Source of the DNA: Trileptium ribeirensis
Lineage: Eukaryota > Nematoda > Enoplea > Enoplida > Thoracostomopsidae
Assembly (NCBI GenBank): GCA_030248225.1
Contig: JASANE010005238.1
Location: 1 to 64,000, forward strand
DNA: 64,000 nt
Direction of reading: 5' to 3'
Part shown: positions 22,650 through 36,370 of the stretch, in pieces
How positions within the stretch are numbered: position 1 is the stretch's first letter
Layout of the letters: the number at the start of each line of letters is the position of its first letter
Made by a program: the position numbers and the translations under genes
Notes under the pieces: model-generated
The model's database searches: none
Told to the model about the DNA's origin: nothing
What the model saw: only the letters and a program-made list of their open reading frames with translations

Positions 22650-25600
22650 CGGTCAAGTCTGTTGTATCTGTTTCTAAAGCATACGCGCCACTACACCAAT
22701 ACACTACAAACTGTTTCCAACAGTGTACTTATGATTACATGAAAATCAAATACTTAATCTATCTTTTATGTACCATTCGAACCGCATTGCCGTTCTGGCT
22801 CGAATGCTGATGAAATCAACGCAATCTCTTCACGGGTTAACGACTTAAGCTTAGACTAACGCTTTAGGCTGAGAGTTAGTCTAATTAACGAAAAATCGGG
22901 CGCACTGATTATCTAATTTCCTAACGACAGATGTCCAATCGCAAAATCTTGTTATCAAAATATGGAAATTATTTCGAAATTTAGCTAACAACCTAAAGCT
23001 GGCAAAATCAGAAACAATCGCTAGAAATGATGCGTTATGTTCGAAGAACATTTCCACGATTTTTAACTGACAGAAAACGGTTATTTAATGCCTGTCAAGT
23101 TTTTATTTACATTTGTCGCTGTTCGCGCAAAAAATTGGCGTATTAGCAACGTTAAAAATTAATCAGCTCTGTTGTTTAGCTTATTGTGTTCCCGAATGAA
23201 ATCCACTTAATTCAAATCTCGCAAAATATCGTTCGCTAAAATTTGGTAATTTTCATAGAATTTTCGCGAACAAAAATGGCATCTAAGGCTATGCAGAGCC
23301 AGATGTCGTTAGGAATTTGGTGTTATAATTCGTCTCAGATGCGTAATATGGTTTCAGCTATGATTGTGGAAAAATGTATCCAATGTTTTCAGCAATGCAT
23401 TCTAAAATTCTTGGACTCTCGTCACTGAGCTGTTTTCGAGGCATATGGTTATAGCTTATTATGTTGTCGTTATTTTGAAAATAATGGTAAAGACTGTCAG
23501 ATTATAATTTTAGTCTTGTCAATATGACCTATTTAAGGCCATAATGGTTTGGCTCTTTAAATATTTCGATACCAAAGTAATTTTAAAGGTCGCACCTACA
23601 ACTCGCTAACGTTCATATGAGTTTGTAAGAGAATTTTTACCTCACTGACATACAAAAGCAAAATAGGAATAATGATAGTTATGCTATAACAAAAGTAACA
23701 CTGGATTAATTATAAAAATATGCATAACTAGCAAATTATGAATAAACAAGTTGTGTGGTTTCGAAAGTTGTTCGTGGATGAACTGGTATAAGTTTTTCAC
23801 TTTTATGTCAATTTCGGTCCCCTAACTTTAGGTCATTACTCTTTCAGTGGATCTTGACATTCTAGGTCTCTGATGAATTCGCTACAGCATGTCATTAGAC
23901 AATTTGGTCTTCGTATAAATCTTACTGTGAAATGGTCAAACTTGCTTAAGATGACCAGTTGCTATTGTACGCATACTATAATAAATGGCTTCTAGGTTTA
24001 TCACTTTACCGGTATCCTTTCAAATAAAATCTGATCTTACGTCACCACGCAACATCTAGTTACCTCAAGCTAGTCTGTTTCGCGCCAAAATTTATGCCTT
24101 TACGCCGGCAATCAGGGCATTTGATACATAGCCATTGAAAGGGGACGTTTCATCTGTGTAGAACCATTAATGCTAAATTACAATCGCGTCTAAATGCTTC
24201 CAAATTATAGTGAACTATACAATGCATCGTTATCAGTGCAAATTATCTTGTGTTATAAAATAAAAATATATGCAAAAGAGAAACATTAGAGTTGAATTAA
24301 TATCTAAATTGGAGAAAATTTGGTAGTCGCCCTACGTAACGATCGAATTAATGTCCCGAATATGTTTGCTGCTGGGTTCACCTTTGGCTAATATGACTTC
24401 TAAGTTTCCGAATATGCCGGCGCATTTGTACCGTATTCTTCAAAAATAAGATTGTCTTTATGTATACTTAAATGATACATGTATTTAAGAAGCTAAATCT
24501 GTATTGAAAATTTGCGGAATAACTTAGATAACTCTGGTTAGCTTAATAAAGGCGTTTATGAAAATTTCTTGGGTTTTCTGTGTTTTCTGCAGTTCTATTT
24601 CACAAAACAACAGTATATATAAGAGAAACTGCACGAAAAAAACTGCTGGTTTGTTAGCTGTGTTTTGTCTTCAGATGTATTTTGGGAGGGCCAAATTATA
24701 TGCAATTGTAAACGTGTAAATTAAGAATTTGACGGAGCTCCTAACAATATCATAACCGCAAGCCAGGCCAACGAAACCTTTCCTTGACCCCTGTTGCTGG
24801 TTCAGCTTTCAAATTTTAGTAATTTTATGGCCAAAGCAGTATGGATTGTAAATACTAAACTAAATTGGCAAGAATTACTAAGAAGTTCAATTTCTTCGTC
24901 GGCATAACTTTAAGCGGGATACTTGTACCTTTCGGTAATACGCTCCATATTTTTCTATTTTAGTTGTTACAGCTTCTCAAGTTTCCATCAAAACACAATC
25001 GGATTCTGTTTTCACCTGATTTTATTTTCTAAAACATGTTTTTGACACTATTGATGTGCTAAATTTTCGAGTATCCATTATGTAATTATTTAGAAATTTG
25101 ACCCTTGGTAGACTCTTTTATGAACCGAAAACTGACATATGAACAATGTTATAGTATTTGAACGGTGGATGTTTTCGAATGATTTCGATAAACCTGGCAT
25201 CTCTGAACAATTGAACAACAAACATATAGTTTTTCAGGATTGTAAATGTAAATTCTCAACTGAAAAATGCCAACTAGCAGTCATATAGTTGAAAAAAGTT
25301 GCTCATATCGCGAGTTATTAGTCGCTGTATCGCGTGCCTCCCTTTACTCAGCTGTATGTTGTGATTTTCGTTAATAGGAACCAATTCTAAAGGAATTTAA
25401 TTCATGCTTCAAATCAGCTGCTGACTTATACAGCGTAGAAACTACCAATTGTTTATTTACTTATTTATGTCATATCAAAGCAAAATTTCTTATCTGTCGG
25501 TAGGTTAATTGATATTTTCCTCAATAAATTTGATAATAAATATGCATTGTAATTCCTAGTTATATTTTTATTACCAAATGATCAAAATCTGTGTCAATAA

Positions 25601-25888
25601 GCAAAATCATGAAATCAAAATTGAATATTTCAAATCTTCGCTGCTCTTCAATTCTTTTCAATTCGATGTATTCTATTCAATCCTGAGGTATTCAATTTCG
25701 ACAGGTCTTTACTACTCGATTCGACTGCGGATTTTGATTGAGCCTTCCACTGTTTACTACAACAGAGCGTCGAGATGCCTAAAGTACCGACTGGTAAAAC
25801 CAAACACACATAAGGCTGAGCGAACAAATGAACATCCCAAATGAATGGTGCCGATATTTATAGCATTATCGATTTCCTCATTTACATA
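22650..25888. other. No supported gene
   Basis: This stretch is A+T-rich and non-coding. It contains a small second group of gttcgcg-type motifs at about 23.12-23.28 kb. Nothing else could be supported on either strand. Confidence 0.4.
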
Positions 25889-26644
25889 CAGGGTGTCCCA
25901 TAAGTAATGCCCAGCATTAGAATACCTAGCACGCGAAACAACGAAAATATATAAGAGGGTTTTCGTATGCACCTACTCAAGTTTATAATTTATATTTTTG
26001 ATGAATAAAAAACTTACTCTTAGTGGGCAACTGGGTGCCTCCAAGATCAATGCATTATTCAAGTCAAAAACGCACACTCTGGCAGATTTTTCGAATCATG
26101 TCAGTATCGAGAAGGGAGAACTGCTCTTATATCGCTTATTTGAGGCACAACAGGGTTTGTGTTTGTATAAATTATCCTTTAGTACTCTCCGAAGAAAAAA
26201 GTCAGGAGGGGTTACTTCAGGAGAACGAGCATGCTATTCGATAGGGCCTCGTCTCAGAATTTGGCGGCCAACAGTCAGGTAAATTTAAGTTCAACCAACG
26301 ACACAGAGCCATCGCAAAATGAGGAGTCACGCCATCCTACATAAAATGAAGCCTGTCAATATTTGATAACTGTTGAATATTGAGATAAAATTCGTATGGC
26401 AGCATGGGGAGCAGTGAAGACGAATGCTTGGAACATTGTTGCACAACTTCGCGACTATTTTGGTTAGCGGAATACAGTTTTACTACAGTTACTCGATCAC
26501 CCAAAGTCGAGTATTAGACATTTTGTTGTATATATATATTTAAAATATATTCGGCTATAACTCCTGAAAGTATGACGGTTGTAAGTACATTGTGCCAGCC
26601 TCAGCGATAGTTTGAAGTTGGGGCATTGCTTATGGGACACCCTA
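25889..26644 (+). mobile_element. Degenerate Tc1/mariner-like transposon, 756 bp
   Basis: Terminal inverted repeats read cagggtgtcccataagtaat on the left and the reverse complement of tagggtgtcccataagcaat on the right. Both are flanked by TA, the target site of this superfamily. Inside, a transposase helix-turn-helix can be followed across a frameshift near 26070: INALFKS in one frame, then TLWQIFRIMSVSRR in the next. A C-terminal-like AAWGAVKTNAWNIVAQLRDY lies at 26397-26460 before a TAG. Complete relatives are usually about 1.2-1.3 kb, so most of the DDE catalytic core is missing. It is an inactive, internally deleted copy. Confidence 0.75.
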
Positions 26645-29240
26645 TATTTATCGTAAATATGTCATTGAGGAATAAAGGTCATTGCAGCCTAATTCTTGCA
26701 CCAAAAACAGAACTTGAATTGACCTTTTACTACTTACTAGTTAGTTATATTTGTTATTTGCGTGATCTCTACACCTTTATCTGTTCACATTTACTTTTGG
26801 ACACTAATTTACGGTTATAATTACCTTATATTTATTTATTTTTGATCGATTCGCTTTAGTTTCAAAAAATACACACAATATCCTTTGTTGTTACAACCAT
26901 AGCCTACAGAAATAAAACGATTATAAATGGACTTTTTGCAAAAAAAAAAAAATGGCGCGAAATATCAGAGAAAGCACCGCTGAATGGTATAACTTGTTCG
27001 GTGCAATAATAAAGAAATTTCAGTGCTCGCTTTGATATTTGTTTCGTTTTCCATTGCCTACTTTAATTTTATGCAGATTATTACATTTAAGTGAATGAAT
27101 GTAATCTAATGCTCCCTATACAATAGTTCTGTGCCCATGATGTTTAGCTATGTAACGCGTTTACCTGAACTACTTTAGGTCAACAGCGGTACAGCTTACT
27201 ACTCTGGTACGCTTAGCCAGGCCTGATGTACTAGAATTCAGCTCTACTGTTTGTGACACATGAGATGTTCAAGTGCTTTGTCGTTGAACAAATCTTATAG
27301 TAGATGATACATAAGTTGAATGCAGTGCTTGCAGAAATTTGTTGAACTTGAAAGCATGATTCAGCAATATATTAAAAGTGGTATGTGGTAAACACATTGA
27401 AGCTGTGCACAACATAGTTACACCAGGCGCTTATCAATCTGAATGCTGAAGAAATGAACTAGAGTAGTATTAATTTTGCTTTTTCATGTGTCATGGGTAT
27501 AAGAATAGAGCAATATAGCACACTTTATTTGTGTTTTAACACAACAACTTGTCATAACAATGCTGTAATAATTTAATTTAATTGTAATTAATTCATTTGC
27601 CTTGATGCACGTGTACTATAGCGTGATTTGTAACAGCCACCATATAGCTAAACTGACTGTTCTAACGTTCTATCTCAAATTAGCTGGTTTGGCTATGCTA
27701 GGCCAGTTCAGATGCTATGTAATAGTAGAACTTTGCCACATAATTGACACGGGCAACCGAAAATGTACATTAATATTATTCAATGTATGAGCTACTGGTT
27801 GGCATCAGGTTATATAGTATCTAGCTATCTGGCTGAATAACTACATATGAAATATGTCTTTTGTATCTAAGGACTACACAGCCTTATATGCAAGTTTACT
27901 GGGCTCACACAAGAATATTATTTTGCGGACCAAAACATTATATTCTTGCAATGTATTTTCGAAGCTTATTCCATTGTACCAAAAACAATGCAACAGAAAT
28001 ATTATGAATGCATGATGTCAAAGTATAAAGGTTTTATATTTAACTGCTTTTTAAATTAGAATTCAGGTATTTTTAAAACTGATTAAATGTAGATATAGCA
28101 CTAAATGAAAAAATTTTTTGTAACAATGTTAGGAGCTAGTCGCGTTTACGTAATCTTTTTCAAACGCTTTCTTCTAAATGGTCATAGGTTTTAACGAGCG
28201 GTGATATTTCTGTACACAAGTTTAATATATTTAAATGTATAAGCGGACATTAACTAATGTCTGCATGACCTATAGCTTATTTTAAGTGGCAACGCAGTTT
28301 AAGGTGTGTATGGGGATACCTAAACGAATTATTTAATGTACACAGTGGTAACAATGCTAGGTAGATTATAAATAGCCGCTATGTAATGCCTCTATTCCAA
28401 AGAGTTTACATCTTTAATGGCAGAGCGTTTTAACATGTGTTGGTGTTTTTATAAGTAAGTTAAACCAATTTAGCGTGTAGTAAAAGTGCCTGTTAAGGAA
28501 TGTATAAACTTTATAAAAATGTTATGTAAGGAACGTATCGTAGTTTTCATATGTTCATTTAGCACGCACGCAACAGTAAGAATAAATTACACTGTTAAGA
28601 ACACAAACCTAATATAGTCATTACATATTATTAGGAAAAAACTTTACGGCGTTTCGACAGGTATTTTATCGGTTATTAATCGTTAGATATTTTGTTCTCT
28701 AATAACCTTTTTGTTATTAAGGAATAAATTACATATATTTAAAGGACCACATTCGCATTTCAGATACATGTTCACTTTTAAAGAACAGCTGTCATTTTGG
28801 GAACAAACTTCCGTGTCCAGGACTCTGAAATATCATAGATAAATTATATTCGGTTTAGAATCACGTTGAGCCTGCCTATAGTTATGTAACTGCTAATGCA
28901 GCAATGATGCAACTTTATTGATCAGAACTGTTCTCGCTCCGGAGTACAGTCAAGGTTGTTCGCGGATACGCGTACTCGCGGACCATGCCATCTACAAATT
29001 TAAATCTTGACCTTCTGTATAATGGTTCCTATATCCTGTTGCAATCTTGCGTGCTCAGCCGTTCGGACTATCGCCTGAATGACTAAATGGTTCTGTTTAG
29101 GCAGCCAAGGTGTGGAAACTTCCTGATTCTCGTTAGCACCCGCTGTCAAAACTATTAGATGATTCTTTTTGGTGACCACTGCTTAATTTTAGCTCATGAG
29201 TCCAGTAGGCGTTGTCACGGATGTGACTAAATTGTTCCTT
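26645..29240. other. No supported gene
   Basis: A+T-rich sequence with only short chance frames and a 13-base A run near 26940. No repeat pair or domain was recognised. Confidence 0.4.
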
Positions 29241-29817
29241 ATACATCATATACAGTAAGATGCGTACGCATGGTCCTAATTATGTCACGCGTTCAAATGA
29301 GCCAGCTACTATGTCACGCATACAATCCAGCTCGACTATTAAAATTTTGAATAGCCTAGCTATTCTATGATTTTGTCATCGAGTGTCGAGCCGGCTATGC
29401 TTTTGTCACGAGGTGTTCAGCTGCTATAACTTAAGCCAGGGCCTATTTAGTCCGCGAAAATTACGTTATATTATACGTATCTAATTAATGCCTCAAAAGG
29501 GGCATACAGCTTAAAACGTTAATTGTATATATTAAAACAAATATATAACTTAGAATTAATGTGAAAATACTATAGAACAAAATGCTATTACACTAAGCAC
29601 AGTACAAAATAATATTTCTCAATGGACAGTTCAGACGGACGCTCCGTTTATCACGCAGAGCCTAGCTAAGCTCCATGTTTGTCACATTAAGACTAGCTTA
29701 GCTATAAAAATGTACCATAGCAGTCCAGCTGAGCTATAGGTCACTCGACCTAGTTGAGTTGGACGCGTGACATAATTTGGCCCTGGCGCACGCATCTTAT
29801 CGTAAATGATGCATTAT
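29241..29817 (+). mobile_element. 575-bp MITE (family A), copy 1
   Basis: The left end, atacatcatatacagtaaga followed by tgcg, and the right end, cgcatcttatcgtaaatgat followed by gcattat, are inverted repeats of about 60 bp. Both contain aattatgtcacgcgt about 35-50 bases in. The interior has repeated tagctnagcta and tgtcac motifs in opposite orientations in its two halves, suggesting a fold-back structure. The same element is present in reverse at 53423-53996. An 80-codon open frame at its right edge is not a gene. No transposase is encoded. The superfamily is unknown. Confidence 0.8.
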
Positions 29818-32800
29818 TAGGCAATGTTTCAAAAATATACAAACCTAATATACACATATTTCGATACATGCCTGTGCGCGCACCTATACTCAGAACTTTT
29901 ATTTTCTTCTATGGACATTTCACATATAGCTTACCAATCAAATTAGTCGTAATTAGTTCAATCAATTTGGTCGAACTATCCAGAAACTTGTAAAAATTAA
30001 TATCTGCAGTGAACCATGGTATAAAATGAGAAAATAGCCAAGTTACTTAGGAAATTAATTTTGTTTGGTGGTGATATCACTATTAATCGTTTTCAACCTA
30101 AAGTCATTGCGGTTTGCATAGGTTTTAAGTTTCCGCAAAAGACGGTACAGTATTTGGTATTTTTCAACTAGTTTCATAGTCATACTATATAAACTCAGTA
30201 GAACTAGTGATATTCTGCTGTAGACCACGTCTCACCTTGTAGACAAGGCAATATTTCAGATTCCTAAGAATGCAGGGACGGAAGAAAAAGAACGACTGAT
30301 TCCGCAATGTAAAATCTCGCGACCCGGTTCTCTGAAAAAGACTAATCTGTGTGCTCTTATCAGTGCTGCATGCAGTAAACGTCTGCCAAAGTATTTTCCA
30401 AAGTACAGCTAAGGTAAAAATCTGTGCGTTGCTACCCTCAGGGTAAAAACATAAATTGTTTCCATAGTAAAGAACAAAGCGAACGATAAAAAGTTCTGGG
30501 TATGAGTAATGAGTAATCGACTGGGCATATTTCTTATCTATATCCTCATAGAAACAGGCAAAACTTTATTTTTGAAAGCAAAATCGATTTTTGTATAAAC
30601 GAAATTTCTGTAATAACCTTATTGTATCGCAGTGATTTGGTTATGATGCTTTTCTTTGAATTCCACGGAAATTCCGTAAAATTCAGCATCAACACGTTTA
30701 TCCTTAATGTGGTTTTCTGTGTTTAGTAAAAAATTAAAGCCATATTCTTAATTTATCCATAAGTTCAACAGCCTGTGCCTGTGCAATATTTTTCCAATTT
30801 CCAAGCAAATTAATATTACTCGTAGAAAACGGCGAAATTAACTTTATCATAACAAATATCACCACCTTTAAACGTTTTATTCTTGAACTGTGCATTCTTT
30901 AACAGTCTTTTGACACAGCTTAGCCATCTTCTGAACAAGGATCGTTTGGTTCCGGGCTTTGTACACTAACCATTGCGCCATTTACGAGCTGTCATTCGGT
31001 TTTTAAGACACCTCGTAAAGCGAACAATGACAGTGTGTGCGCAACCGCACTCTATGCGACCTACTGGGTAAAAACATAAGTCACTTTATGCACTATAGAA
31101 TTACATAGTTTCACATTGTAATGTAGCGTGTTGACATCCTTTGACCAGACGGGACGGTGAATACGTAATGAATTTCAATGTATCTTTTAGGGTAGGTTGC
31201 ATACAATTACCAAATATAATTAAAAATAGTGCATTAAAATTGAATAACTTTTCACACAGGATATAACGAATTAGGAACGTATTAGAAGTTACGTATTAGT
31301 TATTAAGGCACGTCTTTTCGAGATCCAAATAGGGTTGTTTATTGCATATTACAACAAAGTGCAATCAACGATAATCTGAAACAGAATGTCCTCTGGAGTA
31401 ACTGGAAGCTTTTATGGTGATGAAGGAACTTTCGCGAAAATTCATTTTAACCCGTATCTGGGTATTTTTCTTTTCACGTGACAATAGAACCAAATTTATC
31501 TGTCGATGTTGTATTACCCTTAAGACGGCTTGGTCGACGCACCCTTAAAATTCATAATAATGATCCGAAAACAGCCGTTGAACAAAGTAAAATTTCAATA
31601 GACGCGAAAAGTTCTCAATTCTCACAACATGATGATGGTAGAAATATACGAAAGTACAGTTTTCTTTGTAGGCTTTCCAGATATTGAGTCTTACCAGGGT
31701 CTGACCTTTTCGAGATTTAGAATATGTTCTGAGCGGGTGTTGCCCGTCATTATGGTTTGATACAACCATGGAGAAGTGTTGAACTGACAACACGGCATAA
31801 CCTTCAAATTAACATATATCCCAACAACCGAAACTGAACTCTGCTGGAAACGTAACCAGCACACGGAACTGTAATTTTAAAATGAAACAGGCTCCGAAAC
31901 CTGGTCTCATAAATAATCTATATAATATAAAATCTAAACTATGCTGCTAGTTAAAGCTTGTATTAAAACGCATATATAATTCACTTTTAACTATGTAAAA
32001 TTTTGCAACTGTGTATTTTAATTATATATATAAGGACATGTTATCACTCGCTTTGTTTACATTTGGTACCAAACTTACAAAATCATGTTTGTGAACCATT
32101 ACTGATTGATGTTGTAGAAAAAAACATGTTTAGGTATATTAACGGAATATAACCTCGTTATCTGGAAATATGCTCGGCATATGAGAAGTGTGTTGGCCAA
32201 AAATATTTGTATATAATTTCCACCGCCCCAGCCGGTGTATTTGGAAAATCGAAGTCTATATGCGTTACATATTATATCATAGCTGTCGACAACCCGTCGG
32301 AATTACAGGATAGATGGTCTCGGGGGGATAGGCAAAGGGTGTTATAAAACATTTTTGGACCATGTGGTTACAGCGCCTGAGAGTTGTAAATATAGTTTAG
32401 GGGTTCTGATACTACTGGGGTGGAATCTACCTCTCTAGAAACACCTATGAATACGCGTAATACACATTTGAGTATATGTTTATGCCACATATATGTATGT
32501 ACGTACATAGTCATACATATATAATAATAGGTATAGCTGGCTTTTTGCCAACAATAAGCGCAACTCGATAATAATTCATAAGTTTTTCGTTCTAGTTTAA
32601 ACCAACAGAGTAATGTTTTCCTTTTCATTATGCCGCTGTAGCCAGGAAACGCTTCAGGCGCTGTTTTCAAAAACGGATCTCATACATAAATATTAATAAT
32701 AAATTCTCATGATCTATGCGAGTTGAAGAATTAGAAGAACTGTTGGCTTACCAAGAACGGGAATGCAAAACAGAGCGGAAACTGAAAAAAGGCTTATATT

Positions 32801-33290
32801 ATAATAGGCGGCAAGTGTTAAAGGAGCAATGTCATTGAATGTCCTATTAATATTAATTAAAATAAAAGACCTACTCTGCTATTACTGCTACTGAGAGTAC
32901 CGCTATGGGAATGTTGGAAAGGAAAATAAACAAGTATTAGCGAAGCAGAGCAAAGAGTGAAAGTTATATATACTTATATGGTAACGTGCTGTTATTAATT
33001 ACTTAGATGGCGGCAACTTTTACTGTCATTCAAGTATTAATTTTCGTACCGAAAATATTTTCGACAAATGCTGACGAGGAAACCTGGAAATATTTATCCG
33101 AATTCTATAAAGCTTCTTGGCAAGGAATTACATCACAGACGTTTTATAACCTATATCCAAATCTTGGGCTTCGGTTTTCTCTGATTCTGCAATAGACGGC
33201 AAACTCGTGAGGGCATGTGAGGTGGGGTTGCCATACATTGCTTAACATGCATTCTATAGATTTCTATAATTGTATGATATAAACGTGTCC
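29818..33290. other. No supported gene
   Basis: A+T-rich sequence. Overlapping short frames at 31478-31793 on both strands and 32670-32368 (minus) show no domain. The short dispersed repeat recurs at 31018-31062. Confidence 0.4.
31018..31062 (+). repeat. Short dispersed repeat (copy 3 of 3)
   Basis: aaagcgaacaatgacagtgt, then gtgcgcaaccgcac and ctatgcgac; related to stretches at 5380 and 20248. Confidence 0.3.
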
Positions 33291-33299
33291 AAGATTCTG

Positions 33300-33530
33300 C
33301 TCACAAGCGGGTAGATGACTATGGGGGAAGGGGTGCGGGGTTTGGAGAGAAGCGAAATTTTATCTATTTTCTTCAATATTTTGTCATACTTTTGTAAAAA
33401 TTTTATTCAAAAGCGTTGAAATTTTCCGCACGCCTACGGGGCTGGGGTGCGGGGTGTCGGGAGGGGGTAAAAGTAACTTAAGGGGCTGCGCCGCTCTTTC
33501 ATTCTCCCGCCTACCCCTATGGACACATAT
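33300..33530. repeat. GC-rich module, G-rich orientation
   Basis: G-run blocks (gggggaaggggtgcggggtt; gctggggtgcggggtgtcgg) flank an A+T-rich centre with ttttgtaaaaattttatt. It has the same layout of C/G runs beside T-rich tracts as the other GC-rich islands. Confidence 0.4.
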
Positions 33531-34599
33531 GGTTTGAGAAGTTACGTAAAGTAAGACAAACAAACAAACAAAAATCTGTTTACATAACACATACTGACAA
33601 GATGATAATCAGCGCATTCACTTCATTTGGCATTATAGCGAAACCTAAACTTAGACAATAGCGCACTGAGACTCGTTTTGTCAGTTATTTTCAAAGATGA
33701 TGCATACATTATGTGAAAGCGAGGTAGGTAAAATATATTACTATGTTACTTGTAAATGAAGTTTAGATCAGCCAGTCAGCTGGAAAATTAAGAAGTCACC
33801 ACTAACATAAACACCAACTGGCAGCTCATGGTTATATATTGTACCGTTAGCAAAAATTTAGAAAATGTGATTCTTTTTTGGCTAAATGAATTTTTGCAGC
33901 ATTTTATTTAATAATTATCATCCAGTATATTCTTATACCTTCTTGATCGAATGTGTTGTCACAGACAAGTCGCTAAGATCATTATTAAAATTGCCTAGGG
34001 AATAATGCAGGGCAAGTTCCAGCACTATGACAATTCCGCAGAAATAAATTTACTAATATCCAGCATTTGTATGGTATACGTCTTTTTATTATATAAAATC
34101 ATTTTAGTACGGTATCGATCAGGTGCTGGATATAGCTAGGTTGTGATGGTTTGGGGTGTTAGAAAGATATTTAGAAGTGATTTGTGAACGAAAAACAGCA
34201 ATCGAAGTGGTACTATGCAAGTTTAGGTATCTGCGTTCCGAAATGTACAGGTGACGGTGTGAGCTCGAGGTTTGATTCGACACTGCTTGGCTTGACCCTG
34301 GAGCCGAGCATAGCCGGCCTGCCTTGATGTATGAATCGCCGAGCCGAAGAACGTCTGCTAGAGCCGATCCGAGCCTAGGGTATCTGAAAAGTCTGGGATG
34401 ATTTTAAAGCAGCAAACATGATCAAAAGGACTGGTGTGTAACATAACAGGCAGCCAACAGCAAGAGCAACAGAGGTTGCTCGGTTTGGCTTTAAAAAGCT
34501 ACAAAACCAACTATATATAACTCCTTTGTTATTCCATATATAATATGACTTGTTTAATATAAAATTGCAAATTTTTTATTAGTAACAGCACTGATTATG

Positions 34600-34700
34600 A
34601 ACCGACCCCTCCCCAGAAATTGGGGGTCCGACCGACCCTCCCCCCAAAAAAAACTGGGTGTCCGAGCTACCTCCCCACAGAAACTGGGGGTCAGGACGAA
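34600..34700. repeat. Triplicated G-run / C-run short repeat
   Basis: A unit of about 36-38 bp, with cctccccagaaattgggggt as its clearest form, is repeated three times with small changes (near 34610, 34636 and 34670), each ending in (g)ggtccga or ggtcagg. This is a short local tandem array within the GC-rich island group. Confidence 0.5.
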
Positions 34701-35699
34701 AACGCCCGTATCATCTAACACGGGTTAACATGTGAGTGCAGGGAAGCGTAATACTATAATGCACTCTTGGTAAGAGTAAGAGCCGAGCCATACATGGTCT
34801 AGGAAAAGTTGAATCGAGCAGTAGCTTAAAAATCGTGCCCTTTTTCGCCTACAATGTACAATATTAAGCAGATCATATGTAAAACGTATTTAGTGCCTTT
34901 CTGACTTCAAAGTCTTTTTCATTAAACAAAATTTTTTAGTATGACGCCATTGTATTATTTCAACAGTGAATACACTTAAAAGATACTGTTAATAACATTA
35001 AACTATGATGCTATTCGTTTATGTTGGTAAATACTACTGTAACTATATGATCACTTAGTCTATTGCATTGGTAGCGTTTATTTTATATTAATTAAATGCA
35101 TTGATTACAGGCTAAACTGTCGAAAAGTGAACTGTAGCCGAAGTTTTTAGCAGAGCTAGGACGTAGTTTATTTATAGGAAACTGTCCCTGCAGTATTTAG
35201 CTTTTGCGCATTGTATAGATTTAAAAATAACTGAACTGCATTAAAATTTTGCTAAACTGTATCTGTGAACACGGCAACATTGGCTTGACAAACTTAAATT
35301 TAACCCTTATTATATCGCTCTCTCGAAATAAAGAGTTGTATGATTAGTATATTATGTTTTAACCATATTCATGAATTTCCATTTTAGGAAATCAAACCTA
35401 GCCCTAGAGAAACCTAGCGCACGAGCAACATTACTGAGAAGACTTTTAGCTGTTTCATCTTTATGTTTGTTGTTTATCGGAGCTGTGTAAATTTCGAATG
35501 GCGATGTTCATATACTTTGTTCTACAGACAATATTTCTGTGTCAAATGGATTAGTGGAATTTCACTCACAGGTTGGTCGCCACTTTTGACGGGCGATTCG
35601 ACGGCAACGCCCAAGGCTAAGAATTGGATCCATCCCCAATTAATACATATTAACAATAAATATAAAGCATGTAACTCTGTATTAGGTTATGTTCATATA

Positions 35700-35925
35700 T
35701 GCTCATCGAGGGCTGGAGGGAGAGGGGGATTATTCCCGCCGAAGCTCGGACCCCGCCCCTTCGGGGTGTCGCCGATCTCCGGTTAGGAAGCAACCTGTTC
35801 CGCTGCCACTGAGGCTCCTCAACCCGCGCGGCCAGGGCGCGCGGACAATTTTGTCAAAAATAGGCAAAAATTAGGAGAACATTGGTAAAAACTGGGAAAA
35901 GATTGGCAAGCTATTTCTTAACTTT
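35700..35925. repeat. GC-rich module with 'ttggcaaaa' tail
   Basis: aagctcggaccccgcccctt, ccgatctccggttagg and aacccgcgcggccagggcgc are followed by an A-rich tail of repeated ataggcaaaaattagg / actgggaaaagattggc type. It shares the aagctcgg(a)cccc start with modules at 17.77 and 36.08 kb. Open frames on the plus strand here are GC by-products. Confidence 0.5.
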
Positions 35926-36044
35926 GCCTTTGCTGCAGAGAATAAAATAGCATAAATATGCTTAAATGTTTGTTGTCGTTATTACAGCTTAATATAAAGT
36001 ATCAAATTTTGGTAAAAGTTTGCAGTAAATATTTTATTTATGCC

Positions 36045-36370
36045 GTACATGCCGAAGCAAAGGTTCAGAGGGCTACACGCTGAAGCCTCGGACCCACCCA
36101 CGCAGCCCTGGTCTACCCCTGAGGGTGCCGTCATACCCCCTTTCTGCGGTTTACCGCCGCACCCATGCTACCTCCATCTTCGCGCCCAGCATGTTTCGGC
36201 ACAATTTGTTAAACATACTGTCAAAATTGGCAATAAGAGAGAGGGGCAAAGACGTCAACTTTTTTCAACACTCCTTGAAAGACCTTCCCCTAGGGCCTCT
36301 ACCCCTCTCCCCCGAGACGGCCTCCACCCCAACCAGACCCGCAACACCCCCCAAAACTTCTGAGCTTCAG
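36045..36370. repeat. GC-rich module with 'agggctacac...aagcctcggaccc' start
   Basis: Starts gagggctacacgctgaagcc, then tcggacccacccacg; C-rich blocks follow, then gtcaaaattggcaataaga, then more C-runs (cacccctctcccccgagac is typical). Two overlapping 100-codon frames come from the skewed composition and have no domain. Confidence 0.45.

Noticed and set aside
22806..22840. ctgatgaaatcaacgc, considered as a hammerhead ribozyme core
   Set aside because: The required GAAA after stem II and the flanking stems are not present.
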